From: an uncultured Burkholderiales bacterium
GTDB lineage: Bacteria > Pseudomonadota > Gammaproteobacteria > Burkholderiales > Burkholderiaceae_E
Assembly (NCBI GenBank): GCA_903898725.1
Contig: CAIUGQ010000427.1
Location: forward strand, 1-23,633
Direction: 5' to 3'
Length of the DNA: 23,633 nt
Below are positions 7,822-14,155 of this stretch, one piece after another. The position numbers and the translations under genes are program-made. The notes below the pieces were generated by a model, which was not told the origin of the DNA, made no database searches, and was given only the letters and a program-made list of their open reading frames with translations. Within the stretch, counting starts at the first letter, position 1. The number at the start of each line of letters is the position of its first letter.

Positions 7822-9402
7822 TCAGGACGTGGGACCGGCCTCGTGGGCCTCGTCGACGTAGGGGAAGCGGGCGCGCGCCTTGGTGGCGTGCTCGCCGTTC
7901 TTCAGCCCGCCGCCGCGCACGTAGCGCGCACCGTCGCCCGGACGCGCCTGCCAGCTCCAGGGCGAGGGCGTGCCGGCCGCCGCGTCGACATCGCGCACCA
8001 GCAGGCGTCGCCGCTGGCTCTCGCGCACGCGTCGGTCGATGGCGTCGGCGTCGTACCCGTCGGGCGCGATCGCCATCATCTCCGCGAGGAGGCCGGCCGA
8101 GGCCGGGTCGGCGCCGAGGTCGTGCAGCTCGTCCGGATCGGCGGCAAGGTCGAACAGCAGCGGCGGATGGCCGGCGATGCGGATCAGCTTCCACTGCCCG
8201 CGACGCACCATCCGCAGCGGCCGTCCGACGCCGCCGGCGGTGAAGTCGGAGATCACCACGCCGCTCCAGTCCGCGTCGCGGCCGTCGCGCAGCAGCGGCA
8301 CCAGCGAGCGGCCGTCGAGCGGTTCCACCGGCGCGGGCGCGGCGCCCGTGGCGGGGCGCGCGAGGTCCATCATCGTCGGCAGCAGGTCGACCAGCGAGAC
8401 GTTGTCCGCCACGCGCGCCGGCGTGAACCGGCCCGGCCAGCGCACGAACAGCGGCACCCGCACCGCCCATTCGTACATGCACATCTTGAACCACATGCCG
8501 CGCTCGCCGAGCATCTCGCCGTGGTCGGCGGTGAACACGACGACGGTGTCGTCGGCGAGTCCGGCCTGCTCCAGCGTGTCGAGCAGCGCCCCGACCCGCT
8601 CGTCGACCCAGCTGATCATCCCGTAGTAGGCGCGGCGCGCGGCGATGACGTCGGGCGTCGTGATCGGCATCCGGTCGCGGCGGTGGTTGTAGTAGAGCCC
8701 CAGGCTCGCGGGGTCGAGCGCCTCGGGCGGCAGCGCCGGCACCCGCGGCAGGTCGATCTCCTCGTCGCGGTACAGGTCCCAGAACGCCTGCTGCGCGGCG
8801 AACGGCGGGTGCGGATGCGTGTACGACACCGTGAGGAAGAAGGGCTGCGTGTCGGCGGTCCGGCGCGCACGGTCCCAGAGCCACTGCGTGGCCTGATGCT
8901 GGACGTCCTCGTCGTAGTCGATCTGCATGTTGCGCAGGCACGGCCCGGCCTCGAGCACCGGCCGCATGCTGACGCCGGCCGGGTTCGGCTCGGTCGGCGG
9001 GCGGGTCCAGTTGGCCGTCCAGCTGAAGTCGGCCGGATAGATGTCGGTGGTGAGCCGCTCCTCGAAGCCGTGGAGCTGGTCGGGGCCGATGAAGTGCATC
9101 TTGCCGGCGAGCGTCGCGCTGTAGCCGCTCGCCCGCAGGTAGTGGGCCATCGTCGGCAGCTCGGACGAGAGCTCGGCACCGTTGTCCCAGGCGCCGATCC
9201 CCGGCGTCCAGCGCCCGGTCAGCATCGAGGCGCGCGCCGGCGCGCACAGCGGCGAGTTGGTGTAGGCCGCGTCGAACACGACGCTCGACTCGGCGAGCCG
9301 CGTGATGTTCGGCGCGCGCACGACCCGATGGCCGTAGGTGGGCAGCGCCTGCGGCGCCAGCTCGTCGACCATGATCAGCAGGATGTTCGGGCGTTCGGTC
9401 AC
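7822..9402 (-). CDS. Choline-sulfatase-like type I sulfatase (BetC family, 526 aa)
   Basis: The best match from memory is choline-sulfatase BetC. The N-terminus is 'RPNILLIMVDELAPQALPTYG' (single D13 followed by E, as in the BetC branch rather than the DD of arylsulfatases). The signature is C53-A-P-A-R. 'GKMHFIGPDQLHGFEER' (K101, H103) and 'TADHGEMLGERGMWFK' (D293, H294) are nearly diagnostic of BetC. The C-terminal tail, with 'SPWSWQ' and a closing 'YVRGG...ARARFP', matches the BetC C-terminal segment. The GTG start at 9402 lies 4 nt after the dehydrogenase stop and has AGGTGA upstream. There is no signal peptide. No betA, betB, betI or choline transporter gene is nearby. The neighbours are a kinase, a dehydrogenase and an FAD oxidase, so the true substrate may be another small sulfate ester. 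Confidence 0.9.
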   Translation of the reverse strand: MTERPNILLIMVDELAPQALPTYGHRVVRAPNITRLAESSVVFDAAYTNSPLCAPARASMLTGRWTPGIGAWDNGAELSSELPTMAHYLRASGYSATLAGKMHFIGPDQLHGFEERLTTDIYPADFSWTANWTRPPTEPNPAGVSMRPVLEAGPCLRNMQIDYDEDVQHQATQWLWDRARRTADTQPFFLTVSYTHPHPPFAAQQAFWDLYRDEEIDLPRVPALPPEALDPASLGLYYNHRRDRMPITTPDVIAARRAYYGMISWVDERVGALLDTLEQAGLADDTVVVFTADHGEMLGERGMWFKMCMYEWAVRVPLFVRWPGRFTPARVADNVSLVDLLPTMMDLARPATGAAPAPVEPLDGRSLVPLLRDGRDADWSGVVISDFTAGGVGRPLRMVRRGQWKLIRIAGHPPLLFDLAADPDELHDLGADPASAGLLAEMMAIAPDGYDADAIDRRVRESQRRRLLVRDVDAAAGTPSPWSWQARPGDGARYVRGGGLKNGEHATKARARFPYVDEAHEAGPTS

Positions 9403-9406
9403 GGTG

Positions 9407-10528
9407 TCACCTGTGGGGACGGGTCTGCGCGGCGCCGGCCGCGTCGGCGCGGACGATCGCGGCCGCGATCGCCTCGGCGCTCAGCACCGACTGGAAGTTG
9501 CCGATGTAGGGCGCGGTCATGGTCAGCGCCGCGACCTGCGCGAGCCGCTCGGCCGACGCCTGCGCCCAGCCGAGCGCGGCGAGCGTGGTCGGCAGCCCGA
9601 GGCGAGTGAGCAGGTCGACGTGCGCGTCGAGCTCGGCGTCGGCGCGCGCTTCGAGCACGAGCTGCACGATGGTGCCGAAGGCCACCTGCTCGCCGTGCAG
9701 CGCGCCCGCCAGCTCGGGCACCGCCGAGAGGCCGCGCAGCAGCGCGTGCGACAGCGACAGCCCGCCCGACTCGAAGCCCAGCCCGCTCAGCAGCACGGTC
9801 GCCTCGATGATCGACTCGACCGCCGGCGTGCACGCATGGCGCTCGACCGCCTCGATCGCGGCCTGGCCGTGCGCGACGATCGCCGCGTGACAGCGCTCGG
9901 CGAGCAGGCCCGCCGTGTCGGGCGGACGGCCGCCGAAGAAGTTCAGCCCGCCCGCGCCGGCGCACTGTGCCGCCTCGTAGCGCTTGGAGATCGCGTCGCC
10001 GATGCCCGCCCGGAAGAAGCGCACCGGCGCGCGCACGATCACCTCGGTGTCGACCAGGACCGCGTCCGGATTGCGGGCGAGGTAGTCGACCGCGACCAGC
10101 CGGTGCGCGTCGTCGTAGACCACGATCAGGCGCGAGGTGGGCGAGTCGTTGGAGGCGACGGTGGGCGCGACGACCAGCCGCGTGCCGAGCTCGCGCGCGA
10201 TGCCCTTGGCGGTGTCGATGGTCTTGCCGCCGCCCAGCGCGACCACGACGTCGGCGCCGGCCGCGCGAGCCTGCGCCGACAGCGCGGCGATCGCGGCGTG
10301 CGTGCACTCGCCGCCGAAGCGCAGGCGCTGGACCGGCAGCGAGGCGGCACGCAGCGCGTCGGGCACGAGCGTGCCCAGGGCCGCGTCGACCACGTCGTCG
10401 CTGACCAGCACGGGCCGCAGGCAGCCGATCTCGCGCACCAGCGTGCCCAGCGATCGCAGCGCGCCCGCGCCCTGCACGTAGCGGCCCGGGAAGCCGATGA
10501 TCCTCGCAGGCGCCGGATGTCCGCTCAT
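9407..10528 (-). CDS. Iron-containing alcohol dehydrogenase, glycerol dehydrogenase (GldA)-like
   Basis: Predicted NAD-dependent, divalent-metal polyol dehydrogenase of 373 residues. The dinucleotide-binding glycine motif 'ALGGGKTIDTAKGIA' is at residues 97-111 and 'PTVASNDSPTS' at 122-132. The GldA-type metal ligands are visible as D178 ('GIGDAISKRYEA'), H261 ('SLSHALLRGL') and H278 ('LHGEQVAFGT'). These stretches resemble glycerol dehydrogenase more than Fe-ADH of the AdhB or maleylacetate reductase types. The ATG overlaps the kinase stop in ATGA and has GAGGA 4 nt upstream. In the operon it probably oxidises the alcohol freed by a sulfatase, or a later polyol intermediate, to a ketone. The exact substrate is unknown. 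Confidence 0.9.
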   Translation of the reverse strand: MSGHPAPARIIGFPGRYVQGAGALRSLGTLVREIGCLRPVLVSDDVVDAALGTLVPDALRAASLPVQRLRFGGECTHAAIAALSAQARAAGADVVVALGGGKTIDTAKGIARELGTRLVVAPTVASNDSPTSRLIVVYDDAHRLVAVDYLARNPDAVLVDTEVIVRAPVRFFRAGIGDAISKRYEAAQCAGAGGLNFFGGRPPDTAGLLAERCHAAIVAHGQAAIEAVERHACTPAVESIIEATVLLSGLGFESGGLSLSHALLRGLSAVPELAGALHGEQVAFGTIVQLVLEARADAELDAHVDLLTRLGLPTTLAALGWAQASAERLAQVAALTMTAPYIGNFQSVLSAEAIAAAIVRADAAGAAQTRPHR

Positions 10529-12078
10529 GCCGTCCTCGCCGTGGCCGCCGCGAAGGCGTGCAGCCGGTGGTTGATGGCCGCCAGGCCCGCCTGCGCGTCC
10601 TTGTACAGGCCGAACAGCTCGGTGTACCGCGCGACCGCCTGAGGGTCCGGCTCGTGGACGGCGCGCGTGCCCTGGCCGTGGCGGGCCGCCGCCCGCTCGT
10701 CCTCGAAGAAGCCCGCGGCCACGCCGGCGAGCAGTGCCGCGCCGAACGAGGCGTCGGTCACCGCCGGCAGCACGATGCGCACGCCCAGCACGTCGGCCAC
10801 GATCTGCCGCCACAGCGCGCTGCGCGCGCCGCCGCCGACGATCCGGGCCTCGGTCATGTCGAGCCCCTGCGCGCGGAACTCGCCGAGCACGTCGCGCAGC
10901 GAGAACGCGATGCCCTCGTAGAGCGCCCGCACGAAGTGGCCGCGCCCGTGACTCATCGTCATGCCAACGAAGTCGGCGCGCAGCAGCGGGTCCCAGTACG
11001 GGGCACGCTCGCCCTGCAGGTACGGATGGAACAGCAGGCCGTCGCTGCCGACGGGCACCTGCGCGGCCATCGCGTCCATCTGCGCGAAGACCTCGGCGCC
11101 GCTCTCGCCCTCGCGCAGGAAGAAGCGGTCCCGGAGCCAGCGGTGCGCGGACGCGCAGCCGTTGGTGCCGGTGATCGTGTACCAGAGGCCGGGGATCGCG
11201 AACGGGTAGTTGATCAGCGTGGGATGCACGCGCGGCGCGTCGCCCACGATGCTGATCGTCCCGGCGGTGGCCAGCTTGACCACGCCTGCGCCCGCGCGAT
11301 CCGAGCCCGCGCCGTAGGACTCCGCCGAGGTGTCGGAGGTGCCGCACACCACCGGGGTGCCGACCGGCAGCCCGCAGGCCCGCGCGGCCGCCTCGGTGAC
11401 CGCGCCGACGCGGTCGGTGGGCTGCACCACCGGCGGCAGCGTCGCGACGTCCCAGCCGATCATGTCGCACAGCTCGCGCGACCAGCAGGCCGCGCCGTGG
11501 TCCCACAACAGCGTGCCCACCGCATCGGTCACGTCGGTGTGCCAGGCGCCGCACAGCCGCATGCGCAGCCAGTCCTTGGCGACGTACACATGGCGCGTGG
11601 CCGCCGCCACGTCCGGCTCGTGCCTGACCAGCCACATCAGCTGCGGCATCGTCCAGGTGGGCACCGGGCGGTTGAGCGCGAGCTCGAGGATGCGTGCGCC
11701 GTGGGCCGCCTGCAGCTCGCGGGCCTCGGCGCCGCTGCGCTGGTCGTTCCAGAGGATGGCGGGCCGCAGCAGCCGGCCATCGGCGTCGGTGAGCACCGGC
11801 GAGTGCGCGCCGGCGCTGAACGACACCGCCTTCACCGAGTCCGCCGGCAGGCCGGCCTGCGCGAGCGCGCGCGGCACGGTGTCGCACAGCGCACGCCACC
11901 AGTCCTCGGGATCCTGCTCGCTCCAGCCCGGATGCGGCACATGGGTCGGGAAGTCGCGGGTCGCGCTGCCCCGCTCGACGCCGCGGTCGTCGACGACGGT
12001 GGTCTTCAGGCTGCCGGCGCCGATGTCGATGCCGAGCACGCTGCGGGTGCCGGCCGCCGCGGCCTGCGGGGCGCTCAT
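10525..12078 (-). CDS. FGGY-family carbohydrate kinase
   Basis: Predicted ATP-dependent kinase of a sugar, ketose or polyol, 517 residues, the usual length for xylulokinase-type FGGY proteins. The N-terminal phosphate loop 'GIDIGAGSLKT' is at residues 16-26 and 'WNDQR' at 110-114. 'GTSDTSAESYGAG' contains D249 at the position of the catalytic base. The C-terminal adenosine-binding motif 'EARIVGGGARSALWRQIVAD' is present. The start ATG overlaps the stop of the small cysteine-rich gene (ATGA), and the stop overlaps the dehydrogenase ATG, so translation is coupled at both ends. It would trap the desulfated, oxidised carbon skeleton as a phosphate. It could be called xylulokinase-like, but the specificity of FGGY kinases cannot be read from sequence. 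Confidence 0.92.
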   Translation of the reverse strand: MSAPQAAAAGTRSVLGIDIGAGSLKTTVVDDRGVERGSATRDFPTHVPHPGWSEQDPEDWWRALCDTVPRALAQAGLPADSVKAVSFSAGAHSPVLTDADGRLLRPAILWNDQRSGAEARELQAAHGARILELALNRPVPTWTMPQLMWLVRHEPDVAAATRHVYVAKDWLRMRLCGAWHTDVTDAVGTLLWDHGAACWSRELCDMIGWDVATLPPVVQPTDRVGAVTEAAARACGLPVGTPVVCGTSDTSAESYGAGSDRAGAGVVKLATAGTISIVGDAPRVHPTLINYPFAIPGLWYTITGTNGCASAHRWLRDRFFLREGESGAEVFAQMDAMAAQVPVGSDGLLFHPYLQGERAPYWDPLLRADFVGMTMSHGRGHFVRALYEGIAFSLRDVLGEFRAQGLDMTEARIVGGGARSALWRQIVADVLGVRIVLPAVTDASFGAALLAGVAAGFFEDERAAARHGQGTRAVHEPDPQAVARYTELFGLYKDAQAGLAAINHRLHAFAAATARTA

Positions 12079-12359
12079 GAGGCGACCGTCCGCGCGGCGA
12101 CGAAGGCCTCGACGGTACCCGCCACGTCGAGCCCGTAGGTGCAGACCGCGCGGCAGTGGCGGGCCGCTTCGGTGCGCGACAGCGCGCGCCGCACCGGCGC
12201 ATCGAAGTCGAGCTCGCCGTCGATCACGGCCAGCGCGATCATCGACAGCGCGGACGGCGTCACCGTCTCGACCTGCGGCGCGGTGTCGGCCGGGATCGCG
12301 CGGCGGCAGGGGCTCGGGCAGCAGGCGCAGAGCCGGAACACGTCTCGGGCATCGCTCAC
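12075..12359 (-). CDS. Small cysteine-rich protein, probable reduced GlcF-type iron-sulfur domain (94 aa)
   Basis: Six cysteines fall in two groups: C11, C13, C14 and C18 ('LCACCPSPCRR'), and C69 and C73 ('HCRAVCTYG'). By hand the stretch from residue 39 to 90 aligns with the region between and after the two CxxCxxCxxxC motifs of GlcF/Fer4_8 proteins ('ALAVIDGELDFDAPVRRALSRT' against the usual 'MRALLEGELEPTPELRRHLDRC'). In that alignment the first motif keeps three of four ligands and the second only its last two. It probably carries electrons from the FAD oxidase, whose stop codon overlaps its GTG start (GTGA). GAGGA lies 5 nt upstream of the start. A cluster of altered type, or a zinc site, is possible. 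The existence of the gene is well supported; the function is inferred. Confidence 0.8.
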   Translation of the reverse strand: MSDARDVFRLCACCPSPCRRAIPADTAPQVETVTPSALSMIALAVIDGELDFDAPVRRALSRTEAARHCRAVCTYGLDVAGTVEAFVAARTVAS

Positions 12360-13840
12360 GGTCGGTCCTCGGTCGGTTCGATGTCCACCGCGCCCGGCCG
12401 GCCCCGCAGGCCGAGCTTGCCGGCCACGAAGAGGGTGTCCGGATCGAGGTGGTCCTTCAGGGCCTGCAGCAGCTCCAGTCCGACGCCGAGCTCGGCGCGC
12501 AGCCAGGGGTTGCGGAACAGTCCGGCGCCGTGATGATGGCTGATCGAGCCGCCGAGCTCGAGGCAGGCGCGCTCGGCGAGGTCCCAGGCCCGTCGGTGCA
12601 GGACCAGCATCCGGTCGTGCGGCATCGGCGGCAGGCGCAGCGTCATGTACTGGCAGGCGCCCTCCGGATAGACGTGCGACCAGTGCGTGCCGAAGTGCAT
12701 GCCCTCGCACACGCCGAGCACCTCGCGCCGGATGCGCTCGTGCATCGCGGGCAGCGCGCTCCACGGGCCGGTGATCTCGATCGTGTCCATCGCGTAGCCG
12801 TCGGTCTGCCACTTGGGCGAGTACGACTCGTAGCGGTGCTGCTGCCAGTGCAGGTAGGGCGCGTCGTCGGTCTGGATGCCGCCATGCGCCGCGACGATCT
12901 CCATCGCGAGCTCGCGCTCGACCTCCGCGAGGCGGCGCGCGCCGCTGAACTCGAGGATCGCGAGGAACGGCCGCTCGGCGAAGGCGGCGATGCCGTGGGT
13001 GCGCGGCGCCGACTCCTCGCGGTCGTAGAGCCGCACGACCGCCGGGCGCAGCTCGTGCTGCATGATCGTGCGCAGCGCGTCGAGCCCGGACTGCAGCGAG
13101 GGGAACGCGAGCACGACGCCCAGCCGCAGCTCGGGCAGGCGCCAGACCCGCAGCGTGAGCTCGGTGATGATGCCGAAGACGCCCTCGGAGCCGATCAGGA
13201 TGTCGCGCACGCTCGGGCCCACCGCCCGCCGCGCGACCGGCCGCACGCGCAGCTCGCGGCCGTCGGGCAGGATCGCCGCGAGCCCGATCACGATGTCCTC
13301 GATCTTGCCGAAGCGCGTCGAGTTCTGACCCGCGCCGCGGCAGGCGGCCCAGCCGCCGACCGTCGACATGTACAGCGACTGAGGCAGGTGCCCGCAGGTG
13401 TAGCCGCGCCGGTTCAGCGCCGCCTCGAACTGGCCGCCGTTCATGCCCGCCTGCACGGTCACCGTGCCGTCGGTCTCGTTCAGCTCGAGGATCGCGTTGA
13501 GCCGCTTGAGGTCGACCATCAGCTCGCGGTCGAGCGGCAGCGCGCCGCCGAGCACCCCCGAGCCCGCGCCGAACGGGATCAGCGGGATGCGGTGCTGGCG
13601 CGTGAAGCGCACCACCTCGGCGAGTTCGGCCGCGTCGGCCGGGCAGGCCACCGCGCAGGGCAGCGTGGCCGGTACCTTCGCGTCGCGGACGTGGTAGGTC
13701 GCGTACGGTGCACGGTCGCGCGAGTACACCCACAGGTCGGGCAGCTCGACGAGCACGTTCGCCTCGCCCACCAGCTCGGCGAGGGCCGGGATCCAGTCGG
13801 GCCGTCGGTGCGCGGCGGCGGCGGCGCGCAGCGCGGTCAT
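12356..13840 (-). CDS. FAD-linked oxidase, alkyldihydroxyacetonephosphate synthase (AGPS)/YgcU-like
   Basis: Predicted PCMH-type FAD oxidoreductase, 494 residues. The FAD pyrophosphate motif 'PFGAGSGVLGG' is at 89-99. 'STVGGWAACRGAGQNSTRFGKIEDIV' (159-184) and 'ILIGSEGVFGIITELTL' (214-230) match the AGPS/YgcU branch. The cap-domain signatures 'WSHVYPEGACQY' (387-398) and the triple histidine 'SISHHHGAG' (432-440) are characteristic of AGPS. The C-terminal 'DPDTLFVAGKLGL' closes the FAD site. Bacterial members lacking ether lipids are thought to be dehydrogenases of hydroxy acids or polyols. It is the first protein gene of the operon and overlaps the small cysteine-rich gene by 4 nt, which suggests an electron-transfer pair. 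The ATG at 13840 has only a weak AGGG upstream and overlaps the stop of a possible leader ORF. True AGPS activity is unlikely but not excluded. Confidence 0.92.
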   Translation of the reverse strand: MTALRAAAAAHRRPDWIPALAELVGEANVLVELPDLWVYSRDRAPYATYHVRDAKVPATLPCAVACPADAAELAEVVRFTRQHRIPLIPFGAGSGVLGGALPLDRELMVDLKRLNAILELNETDGTVTVQAGMNGGQFEAALNRRGYTCGHLPQSLYMSTVGGWAACRGAGQNSTRFGKIEDIVIGLAAILPDGRELRVRPVARRAVGPSVRDILIGSEGVFGIITELTLRVWRLPELRLGVVLAFPSLQSGLDALRTIMQHELRPAVVRLYDREESAPRTHGIAAFAERPFLAILEFSGARRLAEVERELAMEIVAAHGGIQTDDAPYLHWQQHRYESYSPKWQTDGYAMDTIEITGPWSALPAMHERIRREVLGVCEGMHFGTHWSHVYPEGACQYMTLRLPPMPHDRMLVLHRRAWDLAERACLELGGSISHHHGAGLFRNPWLRAELGVGLELLQALKDHLDPDTLFVAGKLGLRGRPGAVDIEPTEDRP

Positions 13841-13926
13841 GGCGCGGCCCTGCGGGAGGCCTTCGCCACGGGCGGCGCAGGGGACACTGCGGACGCCGGG
13901 GCGAGGCGGATCATGGGGTTCGGCAA
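13837..13926 (-). CDS. Putative 29-codon leader ORF of the sulfatase operon
   Basis: A TTG codon at 13926 is preceded by AAGGAG at exactly 6 nt, the best Shine-Dalgarno in the operon leader. The frame runs 29 codons (it also contains ATG at 13914) and ends in a TGA that overlaps the oxidase ATG as ATGA. The predicted peptide is alanine/proline-rich with a basic end (LPNPMIRLAPASAVSPAPP...KASRRAAP). The overlap repeats the pattern of the downstream junctions and would couple oxidase translation to it. It may be a leader peptide, or chance in GC-rich DNA. Confidence 0.3.
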   Translation of the reverse strand: MPNPMIRLAPASAVSPAPPVAKASRRAAP

Positions 13927-13967
13927 GCCGGTCTCCTTCGACGACGCTCGATCTGGATCGGGATGCG

Positions 13968-14047
13968 CACACCGGCGCGCACACCGCTGCACATGCCGAT
14001 TCTCATGTCGATTCGCACAAGTTTGCGCAAACGATTGCGCAACGGGT
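13968..14047. repeat. Degenerate 12-bp tandem repeat in the LacI/operon control region
   Basis: From 13968, successive 12-bp units each begin with CA: CACACCGGCGCG, CACACCGCTGCA, CATGCCGATTCT, CATGTCGATTCG, CACAAGTTTGCG, CAAACGATTGCG, then a partial CAACGGGT. Neighbouring units share 7-10 of 12 bases. The last units make up the LacI-type palindrome. This lies inside the 315-bp non-coding stretch between the oxidase ATG and the LacI ATG. It is seen directly; its role is unknown. Confidence 0.6.
14023..14042. promoter_or_regulatory. LacI-family operator
   Basis: The half-sites are TTGCGCAAAC and GATTGCGCAA. Nine of ten positions are symmetric around a central CG, the classic form of LacI/PurR-family operators. 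It lies immediately downstream of the predicted -10 of the minus-strand operon, roughly +2 to +21, where a bound repressor would block initiation. The LacI-family gene 114 bp away is the obvious binder. Confidence 0.8.
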
Positions 14048-14050
14048 TTC

Positions 14051-14080
14051 AGCTTAGGTCGACGACGATCACGGTGTCAA
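14051..14080 (-). promoter_or_regulatory. Sigma70-type promoter of the minus-strand sulfatase operon
   Basis: Read on the minus strand, TTGACA (14080-14075) is a perfect -35. It is followed after 18 nt by TAAGCT (14056-14051), which keeps the key T1, A2 and T6 of the -10. Transcription would start near 14044 and give a leader of about 200 nt before the oxidase ATG. Confidence 0.65.
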
Positions 14081-14110
14081 GACGGCGCGATTCCGGACGG
14101 GGACCTCGGC

Positions 14111-14116
14111 TATGAT
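14111..14116 (+). promoter_or_regulatory. Possible -10 (TATGAT) of the LacI-family gene
   Basis: TATGAT matches five of six consensus positions and lies 39 nt before the ATG. No good -35 is found at standard spacing, so the regulator is probably expressed weakly. Confidence 0.45.
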
Positions 14117-14155
14117 CGGCCCCGCGGTCCAGGCCGCAGGACGTCGCCGCCCACC

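Noticed and set aside
7814..9247. An N-terminal extension of the sulfatase at 5540-7813 through the BetC-like gene
   Set aside because: It is the wrong frame of the BetC-like gene. The ATG at 7813 gives a normal sulfatase N-terminus.
9407..10528. Maleylacetate reductase as the identity of the iron-type dehydrogenase
   Set aside because: The GGGKTIDTAK, ASNDSPTS and LHGEQVAFG stretches fit glycerol dehydrogenase better, and no resorcinol or chlorocatechol genes are near.
7822..12078. A standard osmoprotectant (choline to betaine) locus, suggested by the BetC match
   Set aside because: There is no choline dehydrogenase, betaine aldehyde dehydrogenase, BetI or choline transporter. The neighbours are sugar/polyol enzymes.
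13839..14057. A + strand frame of 72 codons with His every fourth residue over the 12-bp repeat
   Set aside because: It lacks a ribosome site and covers the promoter and operator of the opposite operon. The His pattern only reflects the 12-bp repeat.
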